From Amycolatopsis anabasis (lineage in GTDB: Bacteria; Actinomycetota; Actinomycetes; Mycobacteriales; Pseudonocardiaceae): a stretch of DNA of 64,000 nucleotides. Below the pieces are notes generated by a model. The model saw only the letters and a list, made by a program, of their open reading frames with translations, had not been told where the DNA came from and searched no databases. Within the stretch, counting starts at the first letter, position 1. Every line of letters begins with the position of its first letter. The stretch spans positions 186,001-250,000 of the forward strand of contig NZ_VTHK01000002.1 in the NCBI RefSeq assembly GCF_009765355.1, written 5' to 3'. A program made the position numbers and the translations under genes. Below are positions 8,114-16,946 of this stretch, piece by piece.

Positions 8114-9321
8114 TCCCCGCGGAACGTCCTGGTCGTCACCGCGAGCGTGGCGATCAGGGCGACCAGGATCGCGGTCGCGAGGATCCGGAAGTCCACCACC
8201 GGGGCGAACAGCGTGTGCAGGTCCGGGGGCCGGGCGCCGCCGAGGTCGCGGATCCGCTGGGGGAGTAGCAGGAACGGCAGGTAGGAGAACAGCGAGGCGA
8301 ACTGGGTCAGGATCGGCACGAACCACAACCGGCGCGGTAGCCAGAACGCGGCGGCCACGGTGAACACGTCGGCGAGGTAGAAGTACCGGTCGTGCATCGA
8401 CGGGAGCAGAAACGGGACCAGCAGCACGGAAACCGTGGCGGCGAGCACGATCCGGGTCGCGGTGAGCTCCGCGCGGCGCAGGACGAGCATGCCGATCAGC
8501 CCGAGCACGACCGCGCCGGTCACCAGGATTCCCGCGCTGCGCAGCAAATCCGATTTGGTGACGGCGAGGTACTGGTAGGCGGTCGGGGCGTTGAGGCTCA
8601 ACTGGTCGTAGGTTTCCGCCTGGTTCAGGTAGATCAGCAACAGGTCACGCGGGTTCGCGCCGAGCAGCAACGCTGGGACGTCGAGCAACAGGTAGACCCC
8701 GGGAATGGCGAGCAAGGCCCGCCACGGCAGCCACCGCCGCAACGCCAGCAGGAGCAGCAGCGGAAAGAGGAATACGACCTGCAATTTGAACGCCAGCGCG
8801 AAGCCGAAGAAAGCGCACGCCCACCAGGGTTTGCGTCGCAGCAGGTAGTAAACACCGCCCACCGCGAACGCCGCGTAGATCGAATCGGCCTGCGCCCACA
8901 TCGCACCGTTCAGCACCACGGTCGGCAGCAGGACGACCACGGCCGCCCCGGCGAACGGCAACCACCCGCTCGGATACCGCAGGGTGAGCAATCGGTAGGC
9001 GAACCAGCCGAGCACCGCATCGAACACCAGTGAGATCAATTTCACCGCGAGCAATGGCGAGAGCGGAAGATAACTCGCCGCCGCCAGCAGGTAGAGATAC
9101 GGCGCGTTGTAGTTGGCGAAGTTGTACCGCAGCGCCGCGAACCCGCCGTGCTGCTGGATGAACTCGTACCACCGGTGGACGAACCCGACATAGTCCCCGG
9201 ATTCGTATCCCAGTGCCGGAACCCGCACCGCGGCGGCCACCAGCACGAGCCCGATGACGGCGAACACCCGCCACCGCTGAGAGATCACCGATTCTGACGC
9301 GATTCCCGATTCTCCTGCCAC
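8092..9321 (-). CDS. GT-C-like integral membrane glycosyltransferase, ~409 aa
   Basis: A hydrophobic protein of about 10 helices. The first periplasmic loop (GYESGDYVGFVHRWYEFIQQ) has an acidic pair, and NGAMWAQADSIYAAF resembles mannosyltransferase/GT87 (DUF2029) and Gpi18-like proteins, so a polyprenyl-sugar-dependent role is likely. The N-terminus is uncertain: ATG at 9381 has no ribosome site and would lie inside a repeat array, so GTG at 9321 is preferred; GTG at 9288 is possible. Opposite strand to the GT2/GT39 pair and tail-to-tail with it; a shared glycosylation pathway is plausible but unproven. Confidence 0.7.
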   Translation of the reverse strand: MAGESGIASESVISQRWRVFAVIGLVLVAAAVRVPALGYESGDYVGFVHRWYEFIQQHGGFAALRYNFANYNAPYLYLLAAASYLPLSPLLAVKLISLVFDAVLGWFAYRLLTLRYPSGWLPFAGAAVVVLLPTVVLNGAMWAQADSIYAAFAVGGVYYLLRRKPWWACAFFGFALAFKLQVVFLFPLLLLLALRRWLPWRALLAIPGVYLLLDVPALLLGANPRDLLLIYLNQAETYDQLSLNAPTAYQYLAVTKSDLLRSAGILVTGAVVLGLIGMLVLRRAELTATRIVLAATVSVLLVPFLLPSMHDRYFYLADVFTVAAAFWLPRRLWFVPILTQFASLFSYLPFLLLPQRIRDLGGARPPDLHTLFAPVVDFRILATAILVALIATLAVTTRTFRGDQRFQQS

Positions 9322-9370
9322 CAATTCCCACCCCGGTCTAGCGTTCGTCCAAATCTCCCTCAGAATACGC

Positions 9371-9557
9371 GAGTTACACATTCAGGTACACGAGTTCCAC
9401 GTTCGGGGCAGTGAACTACACGTTCGGGCACGCGAGTTCCACATTGGGGTTTTCCGAGTCGTCTCGGCCCCGAGGTTGAAACGCGGAACTCGCTCCCCGA
9501 GTGTGCAACTCGCGTGCCTGAACGTGCAACTCGCTTACCTGAGTGTGGGATTCGGTT
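9371..9557. repeat. Two facing arrays of 21-bp repeats
   Basis: Left array: four units starting at 9371, 9392, 9413 and 9434, exact 21-bp period, consensus GAGTTCCACGTTCGGGCACG plus one base. Right array: units starting at 9485, 9505, 9526 and 9547, period 20-21, consensus the reverse complement of the left. About 30 bp separate them. The block lies between two minus-strand genes and could fold into a long imperfect cruciform. Confidence 0.85.
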
Positions 9558-11244
9558 ACAGGGAGGCGTATTCGCCGACCGGGCGACCGGCGACCCAGGT
9601 TTGGAGGACCTGGGTCTGCCAGAGGGCGCGGCCCGGTTCGAGGGCGAACGGGTTCTGGTCCACCAGCACGAGATCCGCCCACTTACCGGGTTCCAGGGAA
9701 CCGAGAACGCGTTCCTGGTGCGCGGCATACGCGGCGTCCAGGGTGAACGCTCGCAGGGCTTCCGGGGCGGTCATCGCCTGCTCGGGGTACCAGCCCCCGG
9801 CGGGCTTGCCTTCCTTGTCGGTCCGGGTGACCGCGGCGTGCAGCCCTTCGAACGGGCTTTCCGGGGAGACCGGGAAATCGGATCCCGCGGCGAGCACCGT
9901 GCCCTGGTCGAGCATGCGCCGCCAGGCGTAGGCACCGGCCATGCGGTCGTGGCCGATGCGGTTCTCCGCCATGTTCATGTCGTCGGTGGCGTGCACCGGC
10001 TGCATCGACGCGATCAGGCCGAGCTGCCGGAACCGCGGGATGTCCGCGACCGAGACCACCTGCGCGTGTTCGATCCGGTGCCGCAACGCCCCGCCCGAGC
10101 CGCGCAGGGCCTGGTCGAACGCGTCCAGGACGAGCCGGTTGCCCTGATCGCCGATCGCGTGCACGGCGCACTGGTATCCGGCGTCCACCACGCGTTTGAC
10201 CCGGGCGTTCAGCTCCTGCGCGGTCAGCTGCGGCAGACCGCGCGAACCGGGCGCGTCGCGGTACGGTTCGAGCAGCGCGGCGCCGCGGCTGCCGAGGGCC
10301 CCGTCGACGTACAGCTTCACCGTGCGCACCCGCAGCAGGTCGTTCGCCGCCGAATCGGTGCGCACCCGGTCGCCGACCGCGGTGAACGCGTCCCAGGACA
10401 GGAACACGTTGAGCCGCAACGTCAGTTTGCCCGCCGCGGCCTGCTGGTGCAGTACGGCGAGCTGGTCGGCCGCGGTACCGGCGTCGCTCACCGAGGTGAG
10501 CCCGAGCCGGTGCAACCGGTCCTGCGCCGCCCGCAGCCGCTGCTCGTGGTCGGCCGGGCCGACCGGGGGCAAAACCTTTTCCACCAACGACTTCGCCGCG
10601 TCGACGAACACCCCGGTGGGCGAGCCGTCCGGGCCGCGCACGATCTCGCCACCCGGCGGCGAAACCGTGTCCGCGCCGATGTTCGCCGCGCGCAGGCCCG
10701 CGGTGTTGGTCACCGCCGCGTGCCCGTCGACGCGGACCAGCCACACCGGCCGATCCGCGACGACCCGGTCGAGATCGGCGGCCGACGGCAGCCTGCCCAG
10801 CCCCCAGACCACCTCGTTCCAGCCCCGGCCGAGGAGCCACTTCAGCTCGCGGTGTTCCCCGGCATACCGGCCGAGCGCCGCGATCGCCTCGTCCAGCGAC
10901 CGGGTACCGGACAGGTCGAGCTGGGTCGCCCGCGCGCCGAAGTTCCAGATGTGCCCGTGCGCGTCGTGCAATCCGGGCAGGCACACCCGGCCGCGGCCGT
11001 CGATCCGCCGCGCGCCGCCGGTGTTGCCCGGATCGAGGCTCTCGACCCGGCCGTCACCGGAAACCAGCAGGCTGCGGAACTCCCGCAACCTGCCCTCGGC
11101 GAAGGTGTAGCCGCGCACGTTGTCCAGCAGCACCCGGCCGCCCGAATCGGGCGCCGGCGCGCACGCGGTGAGCGCGAGCGCCGATCCGGCCAGCCGCAGG
11201 AACTGCGCCCGGGTCAACCCCGGCCCCGTCACACCTTCGCACAT
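9556..11244 (-). CDS. YtcJ-like amidohydrolase, exported lipoprotein, 562 aa
   Basis: The amidohydrolase-3 fold is seen from the N-terminal metal motif GLHDAHGHIWNFG, via KLYVDGALGSRGA and CAVHAIGDQGNRL to the late SDFPVSPESPF. These supply the metal-binding His and Asp of YtcJ-type hydrolases, which cleave amide or cyclic amide bonds. The start at 11244 (GAGGAG upstream) gives an N-terminus LTRAQFLRLAGSALALTAC that ends in a lipobox with Cys, so it is probably a lipoprotein, unusual for this mostly cytosolic family. It begins 23 bp after the ThDP gene and is the third gene of the cyclase-ThDP operon. Confidence 0.85.
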   Translation of the reverse strand: MCEGVTGPGLTRAQFLRLAGSALALTACAPAPDSGGRVLLDNVRGYTFAEGRLREFRSLLVSGDGRVESLDPGNTGGARRIDGRGRVCLPGLHDAHGHIWNFGARATQLDLSGTRSLDEAIAALGRYAGEHRELKWLLGRGWNEVVWGLGRLPSAADLDRVVADRPVWLVRVDGHAAVTNTAGLRAANIGADTVSPPGGEIVRGPDGSPTGVFVDAAKSLVEKVLPPVGPADHEQRLRAAQDRLHRLGLTSVSDAGTAADQLAVLHQQAAAGKLTLRLNVFLSWDAFTAVGDRVRTDSAANDLLRVRTVKLYVDGALGSRGAALLEPYRDAPGSRGLPQLTAQELNARVKRVVDAGYQCAVHAIGDQGNRLVLDAFDQALRGSGGALRHRIEHAQVVSVADIPRFRQLGLIASMQPVHATDDMNMAENRIGHDRMAGAYAWRRMLDQGTVLAAGSDFPVSPESPFEGLHAAVTRTDKEGKPAGGWYPEQAMTAPEALRAFTLDAAYAAHQERVLGSLEPGKWADLVLVDQNPFALEPGRALWQTQVLQTWVAGRPVGEYASL

Positions 11245-11267
11245 CCGACACTCTCCTCTGTGGACAG

Positions 11268-12917
11268 TCAGTGGCCGCGGAAAGCCTCCTCCAGCCACCA
11301 CGAGGCCCGCCGCCGGTCGACCTTCGCGTCGATCACCAGCGGAACCGCACGCGAACCCCGCAGCCAGCTGCTCAGCCCGTCGAGGTCGGCGGTGCGCCGC
11401 ACGGTCAGCCCGGCGCAGCCGTACCCCCGGGCGATCCGGGCGAAATCGGTGTCCGGGAACCGGACCGTGTCCAGCGGCAGCCCTTCGGGCCCGAAGTGGT
11501 GCACCTCCGCGCCGTAGGCGGCGTCGTTGTACACCACGATCACCATCGGCAGCCGGAGCCGGACCACGGTTTCCAGTTCGGCGATCCCCATCAGCGCCCC
11601 GCCGTCGCCGAGTGCGGCCACCGGCAGCCGCCCGGGGCTGGCCAGCGCCGCGCCGATCGCGGTGGCCAGTCCCAGCCCGATCGACTGGAACGCCTGGGTG
11701 AAGCAGAAACCGCGCTCGTCGGGCACCGAGAGGTAGCCGCCCGGATAGCCCATGAAGTTACCGGAATCCAGGGCGACCACCCGGTCGGCGGGGAGCAGAT
11801 CGTCCAGTGCGACCGAAAGCGTGCGCGGGTCGATGCTGTCCACTTCGGACTCGTCGGTGAACGGCACCTCCCGCCACCGCCCTTCGCGGGCGATCCGCTC
11901 GGCCAGCGCGGGCGAGCGGTAACCCGCTTGCGGATGCCCGCTGAGTTCGGCCAGGACCGCCGCGGCCGTCTGCGGAACGTCGCCGAGCACACCGAGGTCG
12001 ACCGCGCGATGAGCGCCGATGGCGTCCGGATCGAGGTCCACTTGCGCCACCGTGGCCGAGCCGCCGATCAACCGGTCGTGCCGGGTCGTCCACATGTTGA
12101 GCGAGCACCCCCAGGCGACGACGAGATCGGCGCCGCGGATCAGATCCGCCGCCAGCGGGGTCGCGAAGCCACCGGAAATGCCCAGCGCGAACGGGTTTCC
12201 GGCGAACAGCCCGTTGGCGACCGCGGAGGTGGCCAGCAGGGCGCCGCAGTGCTCGGCCAGCCGTTCCAGCTCCCGCCGGGCATTGCGGGCGCCTCGCCCG
12301 GCGATGAACACCGGCCGTTCCGCCCGGGTGATGAGCTCGGCCAGTGCGGTCGCCGCGGCCGGAGCCGGGGCGGGCAGCGGAAGTTCGGGCACCGCCGGGG
12401 CGACCCGGGGCACGGCGGCGGCCGCCTGCACGTCCAGCGGCAGGTTGAGCAAGACCGTGCGCCGCTCCCGGCTCGCCCGGCGGAACGCGCGCAGCACGTC
12501 CCCGCCCGCCGAATCGGCCGAATGCACCCGCTCGGCCACCGCGCCGACCGCGTGCGCGAGCCCCGCCTGGTCGATGTGGAAGTTCGACCGCCTCGACGTG
12601 GCCTCGGCGGCCAGCACGATCAGCGGGGTCCGGCTCTTCGCGGCCTCGGCCAGCCCGGTCGTCGCATTGGTCAGGCCCGGGCCCTGGTGCACCGTGGCGA
12701 CGCCGACCCGGCCGCTGGTCCGGGCGTACGCGTCGGCCATGCAGACCGCGCCGCCCTCGTGCCGCGCGGCGACGAACCGGGAACCGCCGGCGATCATCGC
12801 GTTGACCACGTGGAAGTTCCCGCTGCCGACGACCCCGAACACGTGCCGCGCGCCGATTCCGGCGAGGGTGCGGCCGACGGACTCGGCGACGGTCATCGCC
12901 GGACCGGCGGCGATCAC
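11268..12917 (-). CDS. Thiamine diphosphate-dependent enzyme (acetolactate synthase/decarboxylase family), ~549 aa
   Basis: The three-domain ThDP layout is clear: Pyr domain with VFGVVGSGNFHVVNAM and HEGGAVCMADAYAR (the activating Glu is in HEGG), central domain around ERPVFIAGRGARNA, and PP domain with ALGDGGALMG...VYNDAAYG, the GDG-X(~25)-N cofactor motif. Reaction: decarboxylation or carboligation of a 2-keto acid; substrate unknown. The GTG at 12917 overlaps the upstream stop as GTGA, suggesting translational coupling; ATG at 12896 is an alternative. Partnered with a cyclase-family hydrolase, it may degrade an aromatic or N-acyl compound. Confidence 0.88.
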   Translation of the reverse strand: MIAAGPAMTVAESVGRTLAGIGARHVFGVVGSGNFHVVNAMIAGGSRFVAARHEGGAVCMADAYARTSGRVGVATVHQGPGLTNATTGLAEAAKSRTPLIVLAAEATSRRSNFHIDQAGLAHAVGAVAERVHSADSAGGDVLRAFRRASRERRTVLLNLPLDVQAAAAVPRVAPAVPELPLPAPAPAAATALAELITRAERPVFIAGRGARNARRELERLAEHCGALLATSAVANGLFAGNPFALGISGGFATPLAADLIRGADLVVAWGCSLNMWTTRHDRLIGGSATVAQVDLDPDAIGAHRAVDLGVLGDVPQTAAAVLAELSGHPQAGYRSPALAERIAREGRWREVPFTDESEVDSIDPRTLSVALDDLLPADRVVALDSGNFMGYPGGYLSVPDERGFCFTQAFQSIGLGLATAIGAALASPGRLPVAALGDGGALMGIAELETVVRLRLPMVIVVYNDAAYGAEVHHFGPEGLPLDTVRFPDTDFARIARGYGCAGLTVRRTADLDGLSSWLRGSRAVPLVIDAKVDRRRASWWLEEAFRGH

Positions 12918-13675
12918 CGCTCGACCAGCGCGAGGACCCTGGCCGGGCTGCCCGATCCGCCGACGATCGGCAGCGGGGTGGTGACCAGCACCGCGCCGGT
13001 CACCGGCAGTGCCGCGAGGTTCCGCAGCTGGGTCAGCCCGTACTTCCCCGCGCCCAGGAAGTAGGAGTGGCAGGGGAACGCCGGTTCGAACCCGGGCGCC
13101 GCTCCGGCGTCCGTGCCCACGGTCTCCACGCCGAGCCCGAGGATCGGCTTCTCTTCGGCCAGCCAGCGCGCGCATTCGGCGGACACCCCGGGGGAGTGGC
13201 CGTCGTTCAGGAACTCCTCCTGGTCACCGCCCCGGGCGTCCCAGCCGGTGCGGTAGAGCAGCCAGGCGCCCTCCGGCAGCGGCCCGTGCTCGTCCTCCCA
13301 CGCGCGGACGTGCTCGATCTCGAGCAGGAAGTCGGGATCCGCGCCGGCGGCCTCCGCGAAGTCCAGCACCACCGCGGGCGCGACGAGTTTTCCGGGCGCC
13401 ACCTGGGAAACGTCTTCGCCGTCCCGGCCGGTGACCCAGTGCACCGGAGCGTCGAAATGAGTCCCGGTGTGCTCACCGGTGTGGATGTCGTTCCAGTACC
13501 AGGCGGGTCCCCGCTCGTCGTAACGGCTCAACTCCAGCAGGCGGAACGGCGTGGTGTTCGCGAACGGTTCCGGCAGGCGCAGGATCGGCGTTTCCGCCGT
13601 GAGCGGCGAAGTCAGGTCGACGACCTCGATCCGGCCGGAACCGAGCGCGGCGAGCAGGTCCTGCAGAACCGGCAT
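12914..13675 (-). CDS. Cyclase family protein (kynurenine formamidase-like), 253 aa
   Basis: The diagnostic metal site HTGTHFDAPVHW (residues ~68-79) is intact, together with IEVVDLTSPLT at the start of the fold and the C-terminal ALPVTGAVLVTTPLPIVGGS. Members of this family hydrolyse amides or lactones (N-formylkynurenine, isatin and others). ATG at 13675 follows CAGGAGGAACC. First gene of a three-gene minus-strand operon with a promoter-like TTGACC-18-TATCGT upstream. A class V aminotransferase lies 1.5 kb away, but linking both to kynurenine breakdown is speculative. Confidence 0.88.
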   Translation of the reverse strand: MPVLQDLLAALGSGRIEVVDLTSPLTAETPILRLPEPFANTTPFRLLELSRYDERGPAWYWNDIHTGEHTGTHFDAPVHWVTGRDGEDVSQVAPGKLVAPAVVLDFAEAAGADPDFLLEIEHVRAWEDEHGPLPEGAWLLYRTGWDARGGDQEEFLNDGHSPGVSAECARWLAEEKPILGLGVETVGTDAGAAPGFEPAFPCHSYFLGAGKYGLTQLRNLAALPVTGAVLVTTPLPIVGGSGSPARVLALVER

Positions 13676-13716
13676 GGTTCCTCCTGGTTGACGCTCGAAT
13701 GCGACACTGGCGTCCG

Positions 13717-13746
13717 ACGATATTGGTCCGATGTCAAGAAGGTCAA
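13717..13746 (-). promoter_or_regulatory. Putative promoter of the cyclase operon
   Basis: On the minus strand TTGACC (13746-13741) and TATCGT (13722-13717) are separated by 18 bp. The 5' leader carries GACGC/GCGTC arms at 13690-13694 and 13710-13714 that could be an operator. Confidence 0.5.
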
Positions 13747-13827
13747 CGGATTGGTCGCAGACAGCGTGAACCCTTTTAGCCCAAGTGAACGCCTCGCCGA
13801 CGCCAATCGGAGGACTGGGGGTGTTCG

Positions 13828-15234
13828 GTGTCTACAAAGGATGGTCTGCGCCGGCTGCTGACCGGGCGTCAGCTGGCCATGATCGGGCTCGGCGGCGCGA
13901 TCGGCACCGGGTTGTTCCTCGGCTCCGGCGCGGCCATCTCGCTCGCCGGGCCCGGGGTGATCGTGGCGTACGCGGCCTGCGCGCTGGCCGCGTTCGTGAT
14001 CGCGTGGGCGCTGGCCGAGATGGTGGTCGTGCACCCCGCGGCGGGTTCGTTCGGGGCCGTCGCGCAGCGCTACCTCGGCCCGCTCGCCGGATTCGTGCAG
14101 CGCTGGACCTACGCCGTCATCCAGGTGATCGCGATCGGCGGCGAGGTCGTCGCGGCCGGGATCTACGTGCGGTTCTGGTGGCCGCAGCTCCCGCTGTGGC
14201 TGCCGGTCGTGGTGTTCTCGCTGGTCCTGCTCGCGGTGAACGCCGCGGTGGTGCACTTCTTCGGCCGGGTCGAGTACTGGCTGGCGATGATCAAGGTCGT
14301 CGCGATCGTGGTGTTCGTCCTGCTCGGCCTGGTGCTGATCACCGTCGGCCTGCCCCGCGCACCGGCGACCGGCCTGGCCAACCTGACCGCGCACGGCGGT
14401 TTCCTGCCCGGCGGGCTCTCCGGGCTCTTCCTCGCCCTGGTGTTCGTGCTGTTCAGCTACTTCGGCACCGAGGCGGTCGCGGTGACCGCGGCGGAGTCGG
14501 AGAACCCCCGGCGCGACATCCCGCGGGCGGCGCGCCGGATGGTGGTCCGGCTCGTGCTGTTCTACCTGCTGGCCATCGCGATCGTGGTGACCGTGGTGCC
14601 GTGGCCGGAACTCGCGCAGGGCGGCGGCCTCACGTCGAGCCCGTTCGTCCGCGTCCTCGCCGGCGCCGGGGCGCCCGCCGCGGCGACCGTGATCAACTTC
14701 GTGGTGCTGACCGCCGCGCTGTCCAGCGCCAACACCAACATCTACCTCACCACCCGGATGCTCCATTCGCTGGCGCTCGACGGGTACGCGCCGCGGTGGT
14801 TCGGCCGGGTGAGCCGTGCCGGCGTGCCGGTCAACTCCCTGGCGCTCGTCGCGGGCGGGCTCGCGCTGGCCGCGGGGCTGTCGGTGCGCCAGGACAGCGG
14901 CGCCTACCTCGTGCTGTTCGGCCTTTCCTCGTTCGGCGCGCTCGTCGTGTGGATCCTGATCCTGCTCACGCACTGGCGGTTCCGCGTGCTGCGGCGGCGG
15001 GCGGGGGAGCCGGACGCGCCGGTCCGGCTGTGGGGCGCGCCGGTGACCTCGGCGCTCGTCGCGGTGTTCCTGGCGGCGGTGCTGGTCTCCACGGCGTTCA
15101 TCGACCGGCTCGACATCGCCTGGCGGGCCGGGCCGCCGTTCTTCGCGCTGCTCGTGGTGGCCTATTTCGCCGTTCGCCGGTACTCGGTGAGCGCCGCGCA
15201 CACCGAGTCGACGTCGGATTCGTCGTTGAAGTAG
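13828..15234 (+). CDS. APC-superfamily amino acid permease, 468 aa
   Basis: Twelve predicted helices with the APC hallmark at the start, RQLAMIGLGGAIGTGLFLGSG (unwound helix 1), and FSYFGTEAVAVTAAESENPRRDIPRA in the middle, typical of AAT/GABA-type H+-coupled amino acid importers. GTG at 13828 gives the normal family N-terminus. It is divergent from the cyclase operon and may import its substrate. The 3' end runs 73 bp into the convergent aminotransferase gene, so the two messages are antisense to each other there. Confidence 0.9.
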   Translation: MSTKDGLRRLLTGRQLAMIGLGGAIGTGLFLGSGAAISLAGPGVIVAYAACALAAFVIAWALAEMVVVHPAAGSFGAVAQRYLGPLAGFVQRWTYAVIQVIAIGGEVVAAGIYVRFWWPQLPLWLPVVVFSLVLLAVNAAVVHFFGRVEYWLAMIKVVAIVVFVLLGLVLITVGLPRAPATGLANLTAHGGFLPGGLSGLFLALVFVLFSYFGTEAVAVTAAESENPRRDIPRAARRMVVRLVLFYLLAIAIVVTVVPWPELAQGGGLTSSPFVRVLAGAGAPAAATVINFVVLTAALSSANTNIYLTTRMLHSLALDGYAPRWFGRVSRAGVPVNSLALVAGGLALAAGLSVRQDSGAYLVLFGLSSFGALVVWILILLTHWRFRVLRRRAGEPDAPVRLWGAPVTSALVAVFLAAVLVSTAFIDRLDIAWRAGPPFFALLVVAYFAVRRYSVSAAHTESTSDSSLK

Positions 15235-16310
15235 TGGAAGGAGAAGCGGACCACCGCGCCCCGGGGCGCGGCGACGATCCGCCGGTCCGCGAGGAACGCG
15301 GCGAGTTGGTCCGGCCGGGCGTCGACCAGCGCGACCTGCGGTCCGTGCCCCGCGGTTCCCGGCGGCGCCCACAGCCGCTCCCCGGCCTCGGCGAGTCGTG
15401 CCGACAGGAGCGCGGTCAGCCCGGTCACGTGCCGTTCCACCGCGGCGGCGTCCACTCTGGACAGCAGGCCCAGGCCCGCGTTCGCCCCGTAGGCCGCCGG
15501 GATGGCCGGGGTGCCGATCTCGAACCGCCGCGCGCCGGTGGGGAAATCGAGCCGCCGGGGGTCGAAGCTGAACGGGTCGGCCCGGCCGAACCAGCCGGTC
15601 AGCTGCGGCGGGACGTCGTCGGTGAGCCCGGAGCGCGCGTACAGGAAGGCGATGCCCGGCAGGCCGAGCAGGTACTTCAACGCGCCGCTGACCAGGTAGT
15701 CGCAGCCCAGGGCCCGCACGTCGACCGGCAGCACCCCGGCCGCCTGGTAGGCGTCGACGAACACCCGGGCGCCGACCTCGCGGGCGCGCCGCACGGCCTC
15801 GGCGACCGGCAGCCGGGCGCCGTTGCGGTAGGAGACGATCGGCACCGAGACCAGGCCCGCGCGTTCGTCGATCGCGGCGACCAGGGCTCCGGGGTCCACC
15901 GCGGCCCCGCTTTCCGGCACGTGCACCACCCCGGCGCCGCGCGCGGCCTGGCCCAGCCAGACGTGCCCGATCGACGGGAACTCCATATCGGTGGTGACGA
16001 TCCGCGGCCGCGGGTACCAGTCGATGGTCGACGCGACCTGGTAGGCGCCTTCCGAGGCGCACGAGACGATCGCGATCTCGTCCGGGGACGCGTTGATCAG
16101 CGCGGCGAACCGGCGCCGGGCCGTGTCGACCTCGGCCATCCAGAGCTCCCACGGCGCGCCGTGCTCGCGCATGGAGCCGGTCATCTCGGCCAAGGCGCTC
16201 ATCAGCTCGCCGGACAGCGCGCCCTGGCTGCAACTGGCCAGGTGGGTGGTGTCCGCGAGCCCGGGGAAGTGTTCCCGGAACCCGGACGGGGTGAGCTTCG
16301 TGGCGGACAA
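15162..16310 (-). CDS. PLP-dependent class V aminotransferase, ~382 aa
   Basis: Aminotransferase class V / isopenicillin-N-epimerase-like fold. The PLP lysine lies in YLVSGALKYLLGLPG; the aromatic and Asp motif is in GARVFVDAYQAAGVLPVD. The N-terminal LASCSQGALS block matches the substrate loop of this subgroup. Reaction: amino-group removal, desulfuration or epimerisation of a small amino acid; substrate undetermined. The TTG at 16310 is chosen because GAGAGGGGG lies just upstream; TTG at 16340 has no such site. It follows the XRE-cupin gene by 71 bp, with a palindrome in the gap. Confidence 0.85.
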   Translation of the reverse strand: MSATKLTPSGFREHFPGLADTTHLASCSQGALSGELMSALAEMTGSMREHGAPWELWMAEVDTARRRFAALINASPDEIAIVSCASEGAYQVASTIDWYPRPRIVTTDMEFPSIGHVWLGQAARGAGVVHVPESGAAVDPGALVAAIDERAGLVSVPIVSYRNGARLPVAEAVRRAREVGARVFVDAYQAAGVLPVDVRALGCDYLVSGALKYLLGLPGIAFLYARSGLTDDVPPQLTGWFGRADPFSFDPRRLDFPTGARRFEIGTPAIPAAYGANAGLGLLSRVDAAAVERHVTGLTALLSARLAEAGERLWAPPGTAGHGPQVALVDARPDQLAAFLADRRIVAAPRGAVVRFSFHYFNDESDVDSVCAALTEYRRTAK

Positions 16311-16350
16311 GGGCCCCCTCTCCCGCTGCCGCGCTGCCAAGCTTCTAGCA

Positions 16351-16365
16351 GAACTAAACTAGTTC
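16351..16365. promoter_or_regulatory. Palindrome GAACTA-AAC-TAGTTC
   Basis: Six-bp perfect arms, 3-nt centre, in the 71-bp gap between the XRE-cupin gene stop and the aminotransferase start. A related TTCTAG-CA-GAAC element overlaps its left side. A likely operator for the adjacent regulator. Confidence 0.5.
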
Positions 16366-16381
16366 AGCTCGACTAAAGCCC

Positions 16382-16918
16382 TCAATAGCTCGGCGGGGTG
16401 ATGGACAGCAGGAACCGCACCGGTTTGGTGGTTTCGTTGACATAGCGGTGCGGCAGCCGGGAGTCGAAGGTGGCGCTGTCGCCGAGGCGCAGCTCGTGCC
16501 GTTCGCCGTCGACCTCGAGCAGCAGCCGCCCGGCGAGCACCGCCACGCATTCGTCGGAGGGGTGGCTCCACGGGAGTTCGGACGACGCCGCGCCCGGTTC
16601 GAGCCGCCCCTCGAGCACCTCGATCTTGCCCGCCCCGGCGGAGAGCCGGTGGTAGGTGAGGCCGCCGTGCGGCGACCGGATGCTCATCCGGTGGTCCCTG
16701 CGCACCACCGAGACCCGCTCCCCGGCCTCCTCGGTGAACAGGCTGAACAGCGGGGTGTCGAGCGCCCGGGCGATCCGGCGCAGGGTTTCCAGGCTGGGGT
16801 CGGTGATCCCGCGCTCGACCTGGCTGATCAGGCCGACCGATACCTCGGCGGCCTTCGCCAGTTCGGTCGCCGTCATCGACCGGACCGTGCGCAGGTCCCG
16901 GATGCGTTCCCCAATCAC
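16382..16918 (-). CDS. XRE-family regulator with C-terminal cupin, ~178 aa
   Basis: Residues ~1-60 are a lambda-repressor-type helix-turn-helix (MTATELAKAAEVSVGLISQV then RGITDPSLETLRRIARAL). The C-terminal half is a cupin_2 barrel (WSHPSDECVAVLAGRLLLEV... GDSATFDSRLPHRYVN). This HTH_3-cupin type (PuuR/SutR-like) controls amino-acid, polyamine or sulfur genes. The GTG at 16918 is preferred since GAGGGAG sits 5 nt upstream. Its neighbours (aminotransferase, permease, YeiH-type exporter) fit amino-acid or sulfur-compound control. Confidence 0.88.
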   Translation of the reverse strand: MIGERIRDLRTVRSMTATELAKAAEVSVGLISQVERGITDPSLETLRRIARALDTPLFSLFTEEAGERVSVVRRDHRMSIRSPHGGLTYHRLSAGAGKIEVLEGRLEPGAASSELPWSHPSDECVAVLAGRLLLEVDGERHELRLGDSATFDSRLPHRYVNETTKPVRFLLSITPPSY

Positions 16919-16946
16919 AGGCACTCCCTCGCCGAGCCGTCGTGTG

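Noticed and set aside
5309..8326. 1005-codon antisense open frame opposite the GT2/GT39 genes
   Set aside because: Composed of Arg/Pro/Gly/His-rich sequence typical of antisense shadows in high-GC DNA; the plus strand carries two clear glycosyltransferases with ribosome sites and motifs.
9371..9557. Considered as a CRISPR array
   Set aside because: Units are contiguous 21-mers without spacers, in two opposite orientations, and no cas gene is present.
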